Assembly: GCA_030147845.1 (NCBI GenBank)
Contig: JASBUN010000010.1
Location: 1 to 64,000, forward strand
Length of the DNA stretch: 64,000 bases
Origin: Gammaproteobacteria bacterium
Lineage (GTDB): Bacteria; Pseudomonadota; Gammaproteobacteria; JASBUN01
Direction of reading: 5' to 3'
Of this stretch, positions 31,273-40,419 are shown one piece after another (the stretch's first letter is position 1; each line of letters starts with the position of its first letter). The notes under the pieces are model-generated. The model ran no database searches, was not told the origin of the DNA, and was given only the letters and a program-made list of their open reading frames with translations. The translations under genes and the position numbers were made by a program.

Positions 31273-31577
31273 GAGGCGTCGACCTTGGTATTTGAACGGC
31301 GCCGTTCTTGGGCCACGAAATACAGATTACGGCTGTAGATAAAAATGCCGCCGGCCTGCCCAAGAATAAAAACCGGGTCGCGCCGATAGATCGCATAAGC
31401 CAGCAGGGTCAACCCACCCGCGATACTGAAGTACCAGAACGCCACCGGAATAACACTGCGGCGTTGGCGTTCACTGTGTAGCCACTGGAGCAGAAAGCGC
31501 ATCGAAAACAGCAGTTGACCGGCAAGTCCAACGCCCAACCAAATCATCTCATACGTGCTCAGCTCACTCAGGTTCAT
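31269..31577 (-). CDS. Lipid A biosynthesis N-terminal domain (LAB_N) membrane protein
   Basis: The 102-residue protein has three hydrophobic segments (about 12-30, 42-60, 66-84) with SMRFLLQWLHSERQ and PVAFWYFSIAGG, typical of the LAB_N domain. This small-protein family is nearly always between a dolichol-phosphate-mannose-synthase-like GT2 and an ArnT-like transferase, as here. Its exact role is unsettled. It overlaps the upstream GT2 gene by 14 nt and the downstream GT39 gene by 4 nt. Confidence 0.88.
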   Translation of the reverse strand: MNLSELSTYEMIWLGVGLAGQLLFSMRFLLQWLHSERQRRSVIPVAFWYFSIAGGLTLLAYAIYRRDPVFILGQAGGIFIYSRNLYFVAQERRRSNTKVDAS

Positions 31578-32289
31578 AATCCCACTCCGGTCGACATGAC
31601 CGCCGCTGCAGCCACATGACGCCGAACAAATCTACGATCCCGACCCACAGTCTGTTCCAGACGCCGTATTTTGATTGGCCGCGCGTACGCGGTCGGTGAT
31701 TGACCGGAGCGTTGACCACATTCGCACCGGCGCGCTTGAATAATGCGGGCAAAAACCGATGCAGGTGATCGAAGTGCGGCAGCATCAAAAAAGTATCGCG
31801 AGGAAAAACCTTTAGGCCGCAGCCGGTATCACGGCAGTCGTCCTTGAGTAGGCGCTGACGCACACCGTTGGCCACGCGCGAGGAAAACCGCCGTAACCAA
31901 CTGTCGTTGCGTTTCTGCCGATTACCGGCCACCAGAACCGGCGCGCCATCGCCGCCAACGTCAATAGCACGCTCGAACAAAGCAGGGATATCAGCCGGAT
32001 CGTTCTGACCGTCGCCATCGAGTGTGGCGATTATCGGCGCCCGGGCATTCTTAACTCCACTGATGATCCCGGCGCTCTGACCGAAGTTGCGGCGGTGGCG
32101 GACGACCCTGAGTTCCGGCGTGTTACGCCGTAATTCGGTCAGGCGGTTGAAGGTACCGTCGGTACTGCCGTCGTCAACCACTACAACCTCGAAGTCAAGG
32201 TGACCTCGCAACGCACGGTTTACTTCCCCTAACAACGAGGCGACGTTGTCGACTTCGTTGTACACGGGAATGATCACTGAAAGCTGCAT
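31564..32289 (-). CDS. GT2 glycosyltransferase, polyprenyl-phosphate sugar synthase-like
   Basis: This 241-residue cytoplasmic GT-A enzyme resembles ArnC/DPM1 and would load a sugar onto undecaprenyl phosphate. It starts MQLSVIIPVYNEVDNV and has the nucleotide-sugar motif VVVDDGSTDGT and TLDGDGQNDP, the metal-binding DxD-like site. No C-terminal membrane helices are evident, unlike ArnC. The frame extends 59 codons upstream without similarity. It heads the operon that supplies the GT39 transferase. It is divergent from the two-component system at 32650. Confidence 0.9.
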   Translation of the reverse strand: MQLSVIIPVYNEVDNVASLLGEVNRALRGHLDFEVVVVDDGSTDGTFNRLTELRRNTPELRVVRHRRNFGQSAGIISGVKNARAPIIATLDGDGQNDPADIPALFERAIDVGGDGAPVLVAGNRQKRNDSWLRRFSSRVANGVRQRLLKDDCRDTGCGLKVFPRDTFLMLPHFDHLHRFLPALFKRAGANVVNAPVNHRPRTRGQSKYGVWNRLWVGIVDLFGVMWLQRRSCRPEWDYEPE

Positions 32290-32649
32290 TTTCGTTCCCC
32301 TGTCATGCCGTTTGTGCCTTGAGCGGACCGCGGATCGCAGCCATGATGCTGATCGACACATTGCGGCCAGTAGCGGCGATTGGACCCGATGGCGGGCTGC
32401 CGCATCTGGCTCTGCTGTTATTTCGATCCGCGGCCAAACGAAAGTCGACCTTGGATCAGCGCCCACAAATCCTGTTACGCTATGTTTATCGAGCGGACTG
32501 CGGGATAATGTTTATTCGCATCAAACGGCTCGCCGACGCCATTTTGATGCCGATGGTGCTATTGTCCTGTTTCTACCTTGCCCTGACGTTTCGATCGAGT
32601 TACCAAAATTTAATGTACCACGGTTGGGGCCACATTATCATTGGTCGTT
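32290..32649. other. 360-bp divergent intergenic region
   Basis: No convincing gene is present between the glycosyltransferase operon and the response regulator. Promoters for both should lie here. A GGATAAT box (about 32502-32508) is a possible -10 toward the regulator. No clear tandem repeat typical of an OmpR-family box was found by eye. Confidence 0.5.
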
Positions 32650-33327
32650 ATGCGCATTCTCGTAATTGAAGACGATAAAGAAGCGGCAACCTACCTGCTG
32701 AAGGGCCTCACCGAGAGCGGCCACGTTGTCGATCACACCACCAACGGCGAGGACGGCCTGCATATGGCGCTGACCGGCGCCTATGAAGTCGACGTCATCG
32801 ACCGCATGCTTCCCCGCCGTGACGGCTTGTCGATCATCACCGCCATGCGCAGCGCTGAAATACACACGCCGGTGCTGATACTGAGCGCGTTAGGTGAAGT
32901 GGACGATCGCGTTGAAGGCTTACGCGTCGGTGGCGATGATTATTTGACAAAACCATTCGCCTTCGCCGAACTGTTAGCCCGTATCGACGCCCTGGCACGC
33001 CGCAGCCTGCCCGAGCACTCCAGTACGCGGCTACTAGTCGCCGACCTGGAGCTCGATTTTCTGAAGCATAAAGTCACGCGCGCCGACAAGACGGTTCATC
33101 TGCAACCACGCGAGTTCCGTCTTTTGAAATATATGATGCAACACGCGGGACAGGTCGTCACCCGCACCATGCTGTTGGAAAACGTCTGGGACTACCATTT
33201 CGATCCGCAGACCAATGTCATCGACGTGCATATCAGCCGGCTGCGCGCCAAGATCGACAAAGACTTCGGCGAACCGCTTCTGCACACCGTGCGCGGAGCG
33301 GGATACTGTCTCCGTGAGCCGGATTAA
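32650..33327 (+). CDS. OmpR/PhoB-family response regulator
   Basis: The 225-residue protein has an N-terminal receiver domain with the acidic pair E7-D8-D9, the phosphoacceptor Asp51 in VIDRMLPRRDG and the lysine of DDYLTKPF. A C-terminal winged helix follows (about 130-222) with HLQPREFRLLKYMMQHAGQ and DVHISRLRAKID. Around Asp51 the residues are slightly unusual (IDRMLP instead of LDxMLP). It overlaps the kinase gene by 14 nt. It is closest in style to CopR/QseB/PmrA-type regulators, but its target is not determined. Confidence 0.93.
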   Translation: MRILVIEDDKEAATYLLKGLTESGHVVDHTTNGEDGLHMALTGAYEVDVIDRMLPRRDGLSIITAMRSAEIHTPVLILSALGEVDDRVEGLRVGGDDYLTKPFAFAELLARIDALARRSLPEHSSTRLLVADLELDFLKHKVTRADKTVHLQPREFRLLKYMMQHAGQVVTRTMLLENVWDYHFDPQTNVIDVHISRLRAKIDKDFGEPLLHTVRGAGYCLREPD

Positions 33328-34717
33328 CCTATTTAGAACCACCGTATTTCGCGTATTTTTCCTTTACGCGGTGCTATTCAGCCTGTTAGCTGCAGCCTTG
33401 CTCGGTTTTACCTACTGGTCTATCAGCGTGCATATCGCAGCGCAGATCAACGCCAGCCTGAAAACCGAAGCAACCGATCTTGCTTACCTTTTCAGCCACC
33501 ACAACGTCGAAGACCTGATCGCCACCATCGGCCGCTATAGCGTCGTGGGCCAATCGGCCGATCGCTATTATCTGCTGATCAGCCCGAGTGGACTGCCGTT
33601 GGCCGGCAATCTTCAGGCGTGGCCGTTTCAGTTCGATGTCAGACCCGGCTGGCACACCGTGCGGCTGCACTACAAAGAATATCAAACGCGTGGTTGGGAC
33701 CGCGAACAAGACTACACTGTGCGCAGTTACGTAGTAGCGTTGCCCAACCACTACCGCCTGGTGGTCGCGCAAGGCTTGCAAACCGTGCAGAAACTGCGCG
33801 ATTACACCCAGGGCGCGGTGTTGGGCGCGATCGCCATGTCGGTACTGGCGTCGTTGCTCGGTGGCTACCTACTATCTCGGGCAGTGCTGCGGCGCATCGA
33901 TACGATCAGTGGAACGGCTGGCGAAATCATCGCCGGAGATCTTACGCGGCGCGTACCCATTGCCGGACGCGACGACGAATTCGACGAGTTGGCCGCCAAG
34001 CTCAACGCCATGCTCGAACGGATTGAACAATTAATGGTCGGCATGCGGCAGGTAACCGACAACGTCGCGCACGATCTTCGTAGCCCATTGACACGGCTTC
34101 GTAACGGACTCGAGGTCATTCTGCTGGAATCGCGTCGCGAACAGGAATACCGCTCCGCCATCGAACTGGCGATCGAAGACGTCAGCGTGCTGCTGAAAAC
34201 TTTCAACGCCTTGCTCAGCATTACCCAAGCCGAGGCCGGCGTACGGCGCAACGATTGGGCGGAAGTGGATCTGAGCGCGTTAGCGCTGGACATGGCCGAG
34301 CTCTACGAAGCGGTGGCCGAGGACCGCGGTGTTCAGTTTCAGTGCCAACCGAACGCAGACGTACGCATATACGGCAATCGCCATCTTTTGGCACAAGCGG
34401 TCAGCAACCTGCTCGATAACTCGATGAAATACGTGTCACAGGGCGCGCGTGTCGAACTACGCGTCGAGCTGCAACAGAATTCCCCGGTATTGACCATTAG
34501 CGATAACGGCCCCGGTATACCGGCCGACCAACGCAGCCGTGTTTTGGAGCGCTTCGTGCGCCTCGACTCCGCCCGCACCACGCCCGGCAATGGCCTCGGC
34601 TTGAGCCTGGTCCGGGCGGTTGCGCGTCTGCATGGCGCCGATTTACGGCTCGGCGACAATGCGCCAGGGTTACTGGTGACGATTACATTCCCGCCCTTCA
34701 AGACGCCGCCATCGTAG
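33314..34717 (+). CDS. Membrane sensor histidine kinase
   Basis: This 467-residue kinase pairs with the regulator just upstream. It has a first transmembrane helix at about 11-36, a periplasmic sensor region of about 125 residues without a recognised fold, and a second helix at about 167-188. A HAMP domain (about 189-241) and HisKA with His253 in VAHDLRSPLTR follow. The ATPase domain shows NLLDNSMKY, SDNGPGIP and GNGLGLSLVRAV. A GTG at 33314 is the likely start, overlapping the regulator by 14 nt. The signal is unknown; position next to envelope glycosyltransferase genes suggests an envelope cue. Confidence 0.93.
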   Translation: MSRINLFRTTVFRVFFLYAVLFSLLAAALLGFTYWSISVHIAAQINASLKTEATDLAYLFSHHNVEDLIATIGRYSVVGQSADRYYLLISPSGLPLAGNLQAWPFQFDVRPGWHTVRLHYKEYQTRGWDREQDYTVRSYVVALPNHYRLVVAQGLQTVQKLRDYTQGAVLGAIAMSVLASLLGGYLLSRAVLRRIDTISGTAGEIIAGDLTRRVPIAGRDDEFDELAAKLNAMLERIEQLMVGMRQVTDNVAHDLRSPLTRLRNGLEVILLESRREQEYRSAIELAIEDVSVLLKTFNALLSITQAEAGVRRNDWAEVDLSALALDMAELYEAVAEDRGVQFQCQPNADVRIYGNRHLLAQAVSNLLDNSMKYVSQGARVELRVELQQNSPVLTISDNGPGIPADQRSRVLERFVRLDSARTTPGNGLGLSLVRAVARLHGADLRLGDNAPGLLVTITFPPFKTPPS

Positions 34718-34811
34718 TCGCCTCTGCTTTTATACCAAAACCATGGTTGCATCCGATCCATATTCACGGATATGGTGAACGACCGTATACGCGGAGCGGT
34801 CGGCAAATTGT

Positions 34812-35927
34812 ATGCGTACCTTCAAATGCTATTGTGGTAACACGCTTTACTTCGAGAACAGCCAATGCACCGCATGCGGGCGCAGACTCGGCTTTCTTCC
34901 TGACGTTTCCACACTGAGCGCACTCGAACCGAGCGCCGACGGTCACTGGCATGCACTTGCGCCGAGCGCCGGCGGCGGCGAATACCGGCAATGCCTCAAT
35001 TATTCACGCGAACAAGTCTGCAATTGGATGGTGCGCCGCGATGACCCTGCCGGATTTTGTCTCGCCTGCCGCCTCAACGAAGTCATCCCCGATCTCAGCC
35101 AACCGGACTACCGAACCTACTGGCACAAGATAGAGATGGCCAAGCGCCGCCTGCTATATACCTTGTACCAACTCGGTCTACCCGTGCAAGGACGCGAGCA
35201 AGACGCGCAACGTGGCTTGGCCTTTGCATTTCTGGCCGATCCTGATGCAACCTCCGAGTTTTCCGATAGCTTTGCTGAGGGTAGCCCCCCGATACTCACG
35301 GGTCACCTGAACGGCTTGATCACCATCAACATCGCTGAAGCGGACGACAGCGCCCGCGCGCGCATGCGTGAACGTATGAACGAACGCTATCGCACCCTAC
35401 TCGGCCACTTGCGTCACGAAATTGCCCATTATTATTGGGACCGGTTGATCCGCGCAACCGATTGGTTGCCCGCTTTTCGAGAACGCTTTGGTGATGAGCG
35501 CCAAAACTATAATGCGGCCCTTGCTCGCTACTATAACGATGGCCCGCCATTTAACTGGCATACGTCTTACGTCAGCGCTTACGCCGCGTCGCACCCCTGG
35601 GAGGACTGGGCCGAAACTTGGGCGCATTACCTGCACATGACCGATACCATCGAGACAGCGGCATGTTATGGCTTCACCAGCGCGCCGGTAGCCGTGCACG
35701 ATACCGTCTTGGACGATAAGCAGCTGGACCAGGTGTTGGACGAGATGGTGCGCATCACGCTGGCGGTAAACGACCTCAACCGAGGCATGGGCCTGCCGGA
35801 TGCGTATCCGTTCGTTCTGTCGCCGCCCGCCAGGGCCAAACTCCGATTCATTCGCAAACTAATTGAATCCGTCGCCACCGAAGACGCCATGCGCCCATCG
35901 GGCGCACCGACAATTGCTACGGATTAG
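34812..35927 (+). CDS. Putative zinc-binding metallopeptidase (DUF2248/COG4307-like)
   Basis: This 371-residue cytoplasmic protein begins with a zinc ribbon (Cys6, Cys8, Cys19, Cys22) and a second cysteine set (Cys61, Cys70, Cys83, Cys86). The peptidase core carries HEIAH (202-206), with a downstream WEDWAETWAHYLH that could supply the third ligand. It has no signal peptide. This family is repeatedly found with Anbu, ATP-grasp and alpha-E genes; here its stop codon overlaps that of Anbu by 3 nt, tail to tail. The substrate is unknown. It could process peptides made or degraded by the neighbouring module (inference). Confidence 0.85.
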   Translation: MRTFKCYCGNTLYFENSQCTACGRRLGFLPDVSTLSALEPSADGHWHALAPSAGGGEYRQCLNYSREQVCNWMVRRDDPAGFCLACRLNEVIPDLSQPDYRTYWHKIEMAKRRLLYTLYQLGLPVQGREQDAQRGLAFAFLADPDATSEFSDSFAEGSPPILTGHLNGLITINIAEADDSARARMRERMNERYRTLLGHLRHEIAHYYWDRLIRATDWLPAFRERFGDERQNYNAALARYYNDGPPFNWHTSYVSAYAASHPWEDWAETWAHYLHMTDTIETAACYGFTSAPVAVHDTVLDDKQLDQVLDEMVRITLAVNDLNRGMGLPDAYPFVLSPPARAKLRFIRKLIESVATEDAMRPSGAPTIATD

Positions 35928-36670
35928 CCGTTTTCACCCAGCTCCCAATCGAATGGCGGCAGGCTGTCAAAGGCCTCGCGCAAGCCGATATTCCACTGTT
36001 TCTGTATTGATGCAAAATACAGAGAACCGTTGCGTAAACTGACGCGGTGGGACAACTGAAAGCTATCGGTTGGGTAAATGCTCAACTCGATGGGGGGACC
36101 GACCGAAATATTACTACGCATGGTAGAATCCAACGACACCAGCGCACAACGTGCCGCATCCTCGAGTTCGATGGTCGGGTCGATAATGCGATCCAGGATC
36201 GGCTTCCCATATTTGCTCTCGCCGATCTGCAGATACGGTGTCTCCGGCGAGGCGGAAACGTAATTGCCTTGCGGATAAATGAGAAAGATTGCGGGCGGAT
36301 GACCTCGTATCTGACCGCCGAGAATAAATGTCGCCTCAGCATTGAAGCCACTCTGTTGTAACTCGTCGGTGTGCTCATGCGCCACCGAGCTGTTCATGGC
36401 GCCAACGTAGCGCGCCGCTTCGAACAAATATTTCGTTGTGCGCAGGCTGGTTTGCGCATGCGGATCTTCGAGATCTCGTTGGATGCGGTTTATCACTTCC
36501 TGCGTGGTAGCGAGATTACCCGCCGACAGCAACACGAAAAGCCGATCCGGCTGCGGCGTAAAAAGATGCATCTTGCTGTAAGTGGTAACGTAGTCCACAC
36601 CAGCATTAGTTCGAGAATCGGACGCAAACACAATGCCCCGATCAACATGGATGGCGACACAATAGGTCAT
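35924..36670 (-). CDS. Anbu, bacterial proteasome-like peptidase
   Basis: Anbu is an Ntn-hydrolase related to HslV and the 20S beta subunit. The 248-residue protein begins MTYCVAI, so removal of Met leaves the expected catalytic Thr1. Counting from it, Asp17 (in ASDSRTNAG) and Lys32 match the catalytic triad positions of the fold. The family block FVLLSAGNLATTQEVINRI is also present. No unfoldase ATPase lies nearby, as is usual for Anbu. It is divergent from the ATP-grasp and alpha-E genes, the conserved Anbu context. The transglutaminase-like gene common in this module is absent here. Confidence 0.92.
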   Translation of the reverse strand: MTYCVAIHVDRGIVFASDSRTNAGVDYVTTYSKMHLFTPQPDRLFVLLSAGNLATTQEVINRIQRDLEDPHAQTSLRTTKYLFEAARYVGAMNSSVAHEHTDELQQSGFNAEATFILGGQIRGHPPAIFLIYPQGNYVSASPETPYLQIGESKYGKPILDRIIDPTIELEDAARCALVSLDSTMRSNISVGPPIELSIYPTDSFQLSHRVSLRNGSLYFASIQKQWNIGLREAFDSLPPFDWELGENG

Positions 36671-37010
36671 ATGGGTTGCTTCATGTGCAAATCACGTCTT
36701 TAATGGGGTTGGGAAACGCGCTTGATTTTAACACAACTCCGTTGAGCACCACATCGGCGGCGCACTACCCGGCCGTTGCTGCATTACTGCTGAATGAAGC
36801 TCTGATTTATTCGATCCAGGCGAGGGAGGTAAAGCGGAAGGTGGCGAGGCAGCCCGATTTACGCGCGCCAAACCGATTTGCCGGGTCACTTCCTTTCGCA
36901 ACCAGCACTGCTGTAGCGGATTATCAAAGCCTCATCAGGTGGCGGCGCGCTAGTTATGGCGGCGCCACCGTTACCCGTATCCGATACCCACCAAGGGCGG
37001 CATAAAAACG
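36671..37010. other. 340-bp divergent gap between Anbu and the ATP-grasp gene
   Basis: No gene is visible. It must hold promoters for both sides. Positions 36796-36857 match the repeat at 45821-45877, and part of the element near 56216 (see those entries). Confidence 0.6.
36796..36857 (+). repeat. Dispersed repeat, copy A
   Basis: It begins GAAGCTCTGATTTATTCGAT and ends near CCCGA. It aligns with copy B (45821-45877) over nearly its length, and its first 30 bp match the minus strand of 56216-56248 at about 25 of 30 positions. It looks like the end of a degraded non-autonomous element. Confidence 0.6.
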
Positions 37011-38465
37011 ATGACGATACAGTGGAAAGACTACGAGGCTCAACCCTTTTTCGATGAACTCGTGCACCCTTCAGGGCGCGCACGTACGGCTGCGCGTCTC
37101 TTATGCCGGCACCTGTCCTCGCTATCGGACGCCGATTTGACCGAACACCGCTCGGCGGCCGAGTTGGCCATACGGCTCATGGGTATCACCTTTACCGTCT
37201 ACAACGAGGAGGAAGGGTCGATTGATCGAAACTGGCCATTCGACATCATTCCGCGCGTCATTGGTAAAAAAGAGTGGGATGGCATCGAGGCCGGCCTGAA
37301 ACAACGGGTCAGCGCGCTCAACCTGTTTATCGATGACATCTATCATGATCAGCGTATCGTCGACGACGGCGTATTCCCCCGCGAAATATTGGATAGTTCA
37401 AGCAATTTTCGCGAACAATGCCGATTCGTGTCGCCACCGCTCGGCATCTGGGCGCACATCTGCGGCTCTGACCTGGTACGCGATAGCGATGGCAGCATAT
37501 ACGTACTCGAGGACAACCTGCGCGTGCCGTCGGGGGTATCGTACATGCTTGAAAACCGCTTGGTCATGAAGCGAATTTTTCCCGAACTGTTCGACGACGC
37601 GGCCATTCTTCCAGTAGACGATTATCCTTCCCAGTTATTCGACACACTGGCATCGATCTCGCCGCGCCCGGCCGACTATCCGGAGGTGGTCGTGCTCACG
37701 CCCGGCATCTATAACTCGGCCTATTTCGAACATGCCTACCTGGCGCAGCAAATGGGCGCCGAGTTGGTGGAAGGGCGTGACCTGGTCGTCGGCGACGATG
37801 ATTGCGTCTATATGCGCACTATCGAGGGCCTTGCGCGGGTCGATGTCATCTATCGGCGTATAGACGACTTATTCTTGGATCCAACCGTATTCAACTCCGA
37901 TTCCGTGTTGGGAGTTCCGGGTTTGTTGCGCGCTTGGCAGCGCGGTACGGTTGCCATGGCCAATGCGCCGGGCGCAGGTGTGGCCGATGATAAAGTCGTT
38001 TATACATTCGTCCCCGATATGATTCGCTACTATCTGGACGAAGATCCGATTTTGCCTAACGTACCAACTTTCTTGTGTATGGACGATCAGCAGCGCGAAC
38101 ACGTGCTCGCTAACCTCGGCAAGATGGTGGTAAAGCCGGCCAACGAATCGGGCGGCTATGGCATGTTGATCGGCCCGAAGTCGACGCGCAAGCAACGTGA
38201 ACGGTTCGCGCGCCTGATCGCCAAAAATCCTCGCAATTACATCGCTCAACCGGCCCTCGACTTATCGACCGTGCCAACCCTGGTCGACGATCACGTCGAA
38301 GCACGTCACGTTGACTTGCGTCCTTTCATCCTCTCTGGTCAGGAAATCCACACCACCACCGGTGGTCTAACCCGAGTGGCGTTGCGCAAAGGCTCACTCG
38401 TGGTCAATTCCTCGCAGGGCGGTGGCAGCAAGGACACCTGGATCATCGATACAGAAGGGAATTGA
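37011..38465 (+). CDS. Circularly permuted ATP-grasp protein (COG2308, type 2)
   Basis: The 484-residue protein belongs to the circularly permuted ATP-grasp family (DUF404/DUF407 regions), predicted to form peptide or amide bonds with ATP. Conserved blocks include DDIYHDQRIVDDGVFP, YVLEDNLRVPSGVSYMLENR, VVKPANESGGYGMLIGP and the C-terminal HVDLRPFILSG. It is followed after 1 bp by the alpha-E gene. In this conserved module, comparative work predicts a peptide tag or modification system linked to the Anbu peptidase; this is prediction, not proof. Confidence 0.92.
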   Translation: MTIQWKDYEAQPFFDELVHPSGRARTAARLLCRHLSSLSDADLTEHRSAAELAIRLMGITFTVYNEEEGSIDRNWPFDIIPRVIGKKEWDGIEAGLKQRVSALNLFIDDIYHDQRIVDDGVFPREILDSSSNFREQCRFVSPPLGIWAHICGSDLVRDSDGSIYVLEDNLRVPSGVSYMLENRLVMKRIFPELFDDAAILPVDDYPSQLFDTLASISPRPADYPEVVVLTPGIYNSAYFEHAYLAQQMGAELVEGRDLVVGDDDCVYMRTIEGLARVDVIYRRIDDLFLDPTVFNSDSVLGVPGLLRAWQRGTVAMANAPGAGVADDKVVYTFVPDMIRYYLDEDPILPNVPTFLCMDDQQREHVLANLGKMVVKPANESGGYGMLIGPKSTRKQRERFARLIAKNPRNYIAQPALDLSTVPTLVDDHVEARHVDLRPFILSGQEIHTTTGGLTRVALRKGSLVVNSSQGGGSKDTWIIDTEGN

Positions 38466-38466
38466 T

Positions 38467-39429
38467 ATGCTTTCACGCGTCGCTGAATCGCTCTATTGGA
38501 TGGCACGTTTTATCGAGCGCGCTGAGAATAGCGCGCGCCTGATCAACGTCAATGCCAATCTCCTGCTTGATCTGCCACGAGGAATATCGCCGGGATGGGA
38601 GCCGCTTACCGTCCTCACCGGCAGCGATGATCTGTTCGCGTCACGCTATGAAGAGTACAGCGAACGCAACGTCGTGCGCTTTTTGCTCGGCGACTTGAAC
38701 AATCCGTCTTCGGTGCTCGTGTGCCTGTCACAGGCGCGTGAGAACGCGCGCACCGTGCGCGACATTCTTCCGCGCGAAGTGTGGGAGCAAATTAACGATT
38801 TGTACCTGTTCGCCAAAGACGAACTCAGTAAAGGACTATCGAAGCGCAACCGTTACGACTATCTCAAGTCGATCATTTTGCATGCGCAGCAAATTACAGG
38901 TCTGCTCGCCGGCACCATGAATCATGACTGCGGCTACGACTTCGTACGCATCGGTCGCAATCTGGAACGCGCGGACATGACCACCCGTATCGTCGATGTA
39001 CGTTCGGCCAGCCTGTTACCGGATCAGCCCGAGCTCACGCCATTCGAAAACATTCAGTGGATGAGCGTTCTACATTCCCTGTCTGCTTATCAGATGTACC
39101 GCCGTCATATGCAGGTTCGCGTGCGACGCACCGACGTTCTGACATTCCTGTTGCAAAATACCCAGTTTCCGCGCGCATTCCTGCACTGCCTCGACGCCGT
39201 CGAAAACTGCCTACACAATCTGCCACGCAGCGATGCACCACTTCGCGTAGTGGCAAGCGATAAGCGTTTCGTCAAGGAAGCCAGAGTTGCGGCGTTGCAG
39301 CAATCGGCGCTGCATGAGTTCATCGATGAACTACAGCTCGGACTGGGCAATTTGCACACGCAGATCGCCAATACCTATTTCCTTGCGGATCTGTCGACAG
39401 CAGCCGAATCGCAGCGCTCCAGCGCCTGA
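38467..39429 (+). CDS. Alpha-E domain protein (COG2307, DUF403)
   Basis: This 320-residue, mainly alpha-helical protein starts MLSRVAESLYWMARFIERAENSARL, the family signature. Helices rich in Arg and Glu run throughout (NLERADMTTRIVDVRS). Alpha-E proteins are almost always next to a type 2 ATP-grasp protein and are thought to work with it in peptide ligation. The ATG at 38467 follows the ATP-grasp stop directly. It could be a structural partner or a nucleic-acid/tRNA-binding helper; neither is established. Confidence 0.92.
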   Translation: MLSRVAESLYWMARFIERAENSARLINVNANLLLDLPRGISPGWEPLTVLTGSDDLFASRYEEYSERNVVRFLLGDLNNPSSVLVCLSQARENARTVRDILPREVWEQINDLYLFAKDELSKGLSKRNRYDYLKSIILHAQQITGLLAGTMNHDCGYDFVRIGRNLERADMTTRIVDVRSASLLPDQPELTPFENIQWMSVLHSLSAYQMYRRHMQVRVRRTDVLTFLLQNTQFPRAFLHCLDAVENCLHNLPRSDAPLRVVASDKRFVKEARVAALQQSALHEFIDELQLGLGNLHTQIANTYFLADLSTAAESQRSSA

Positions 39430-39439
39430 GCAACGTCCC

Positions 39440-40033
39440 TCAGCGCCTTTGCCAAACCAGCGTGCGATTATTGGCCGGCATTTCATAATCGGCCTGCAAT
39501 GTCAGGCCGGCCTGCGACGCCAATGCGTCAAGATCCTCGAAGTCGCGCACACCGCTATTCGGATCGCGCGCTTTGAGCCAAGCGTCAAAGCGGGCATTAC
39601 TCTCACTAGAGTAGCGCCCCTGGTAATTGAACGGCCCGTAAAGGCATAGCATGCCACCGCTCGCCAACACACGATCGATGCCGGCGAACATTAGTTTGAC
39701 CTCGGGCCACGACATGATATGTACCGCATTGGCCGAAAACACCACATCGACCCGTTCCACCGGCCACTGCGGTTGCGCCACATCCAGCACCAGCGGTTCA
39801 CGGACATTATCCAGCGCGGCCTCGGATAACCACGCGCGGATGCCATCCAGATTGGTCGCTACGTCGCTCGGTTGCCATATCAGATGCGGTAGAAAACGCG
39901 GGAAGTACGCCGCATGTTGCCCGGTGCCACTGCCGATCTCGAGCACTACGCCGGGTTCAGTCAACACTTCGCGCAAGACGGCCAAAATGGGTTCGCGATT
40001 TTGTTCGCAGGATTCCGAATAGGGCTTGCTCAT
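39440..40033 (-). CDS. DUF938 SAM-dependent methyltransferase
   Basis: The 197-residue class I methyltransferase fold shows SAM motif I as VLEIGSGTGQHAAYF (about residues 30-44), then SDVATNL and a DVVFSANAVHIMSW block. It starts MSKPYSESCEQNREPIL, the DUF938 N-terminus. The ATG at 40033 overlaps the cbiX-like stop (ATGA), so the two form an operon. The methyl acceptor is unknown. Confidence 0.88.
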   Translation of the reverse strand: MSKPYSESCEQNREPILAVLREVLTEPGVVLEIGSGTGQHAAYFPRFLPHLIWQPSDVATNLDGIRAWLSEAALDNVREPLVLDVAQPQWPVERVDVVFSANAVHIMSWPEVKLMFAGIDRVLASGGMLCLYGPFNYQGRYSSESNARFDAWLKARDPNSGVRDFEDLDALASQAGLTLQADYEMPANNRTLVWQRR

Positions 40034-40419
40034 CGGCATGCCCGCCGCGCCTTACCGAAGCTCTCGGCCTGCGCGAGTAACAAATCGAGGATACCGTCCG
40101 CAGCACCCAGGTAAGGCACTACATCGATACTCACGTGCGGATATTGACGCTGTTTTTGTTGCACCAATTGCGGTACATCCTCGGCCACGTGCCGTCCCGC
40201 TGACAAAAAGAAGGGTAGTACCACGATCTCGTTCGCTCCGGCTTGCACGCATGCCTCGATTCCATCCGGAATGGACGGCTCGGCCAGCTCCAGAAATGCA
40301 CATGCGACACTGCCATAAGCCGCGCCCGCGCGCACGCGCAGATCAGCGGTCAACGCGCGTACCTCGTCATTGGACTGCGGCCGCCGACTTCCATGCGCGA
40401 CCAACAACAAACTTTTCAT
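40030..40419 (-). CDS. CbiX-like sirohydrochlorin chelatase (small form)
   Basis: The 129-residue protein has the class II chelatase N-terminus LLLVAHGSRRP with the metal-binding His, and a second site in VLPFFLSAGRHVAEDVP. This is the half-length form that dimerises. It would insert cobalt or iron into sirohydrochlorin for cobalamin or siroheme. QueG in this window needs cobalamin, but no other cobalamin genes are present to settle the metal. It is coupled to DUF938. Confidence 0.85.
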   Translation of the reverse strand: MKSLLLVAHGSRRPQSNDEVRALTADLRVRAGAAYGSVACAFLELAEPSIPDGIEACVQAGANEIVVLPFFLSAGRHVAEDVPQLVQQKQRQYPHVSIDVVPYLGAADGILDLLLAQAESFGKARRACR

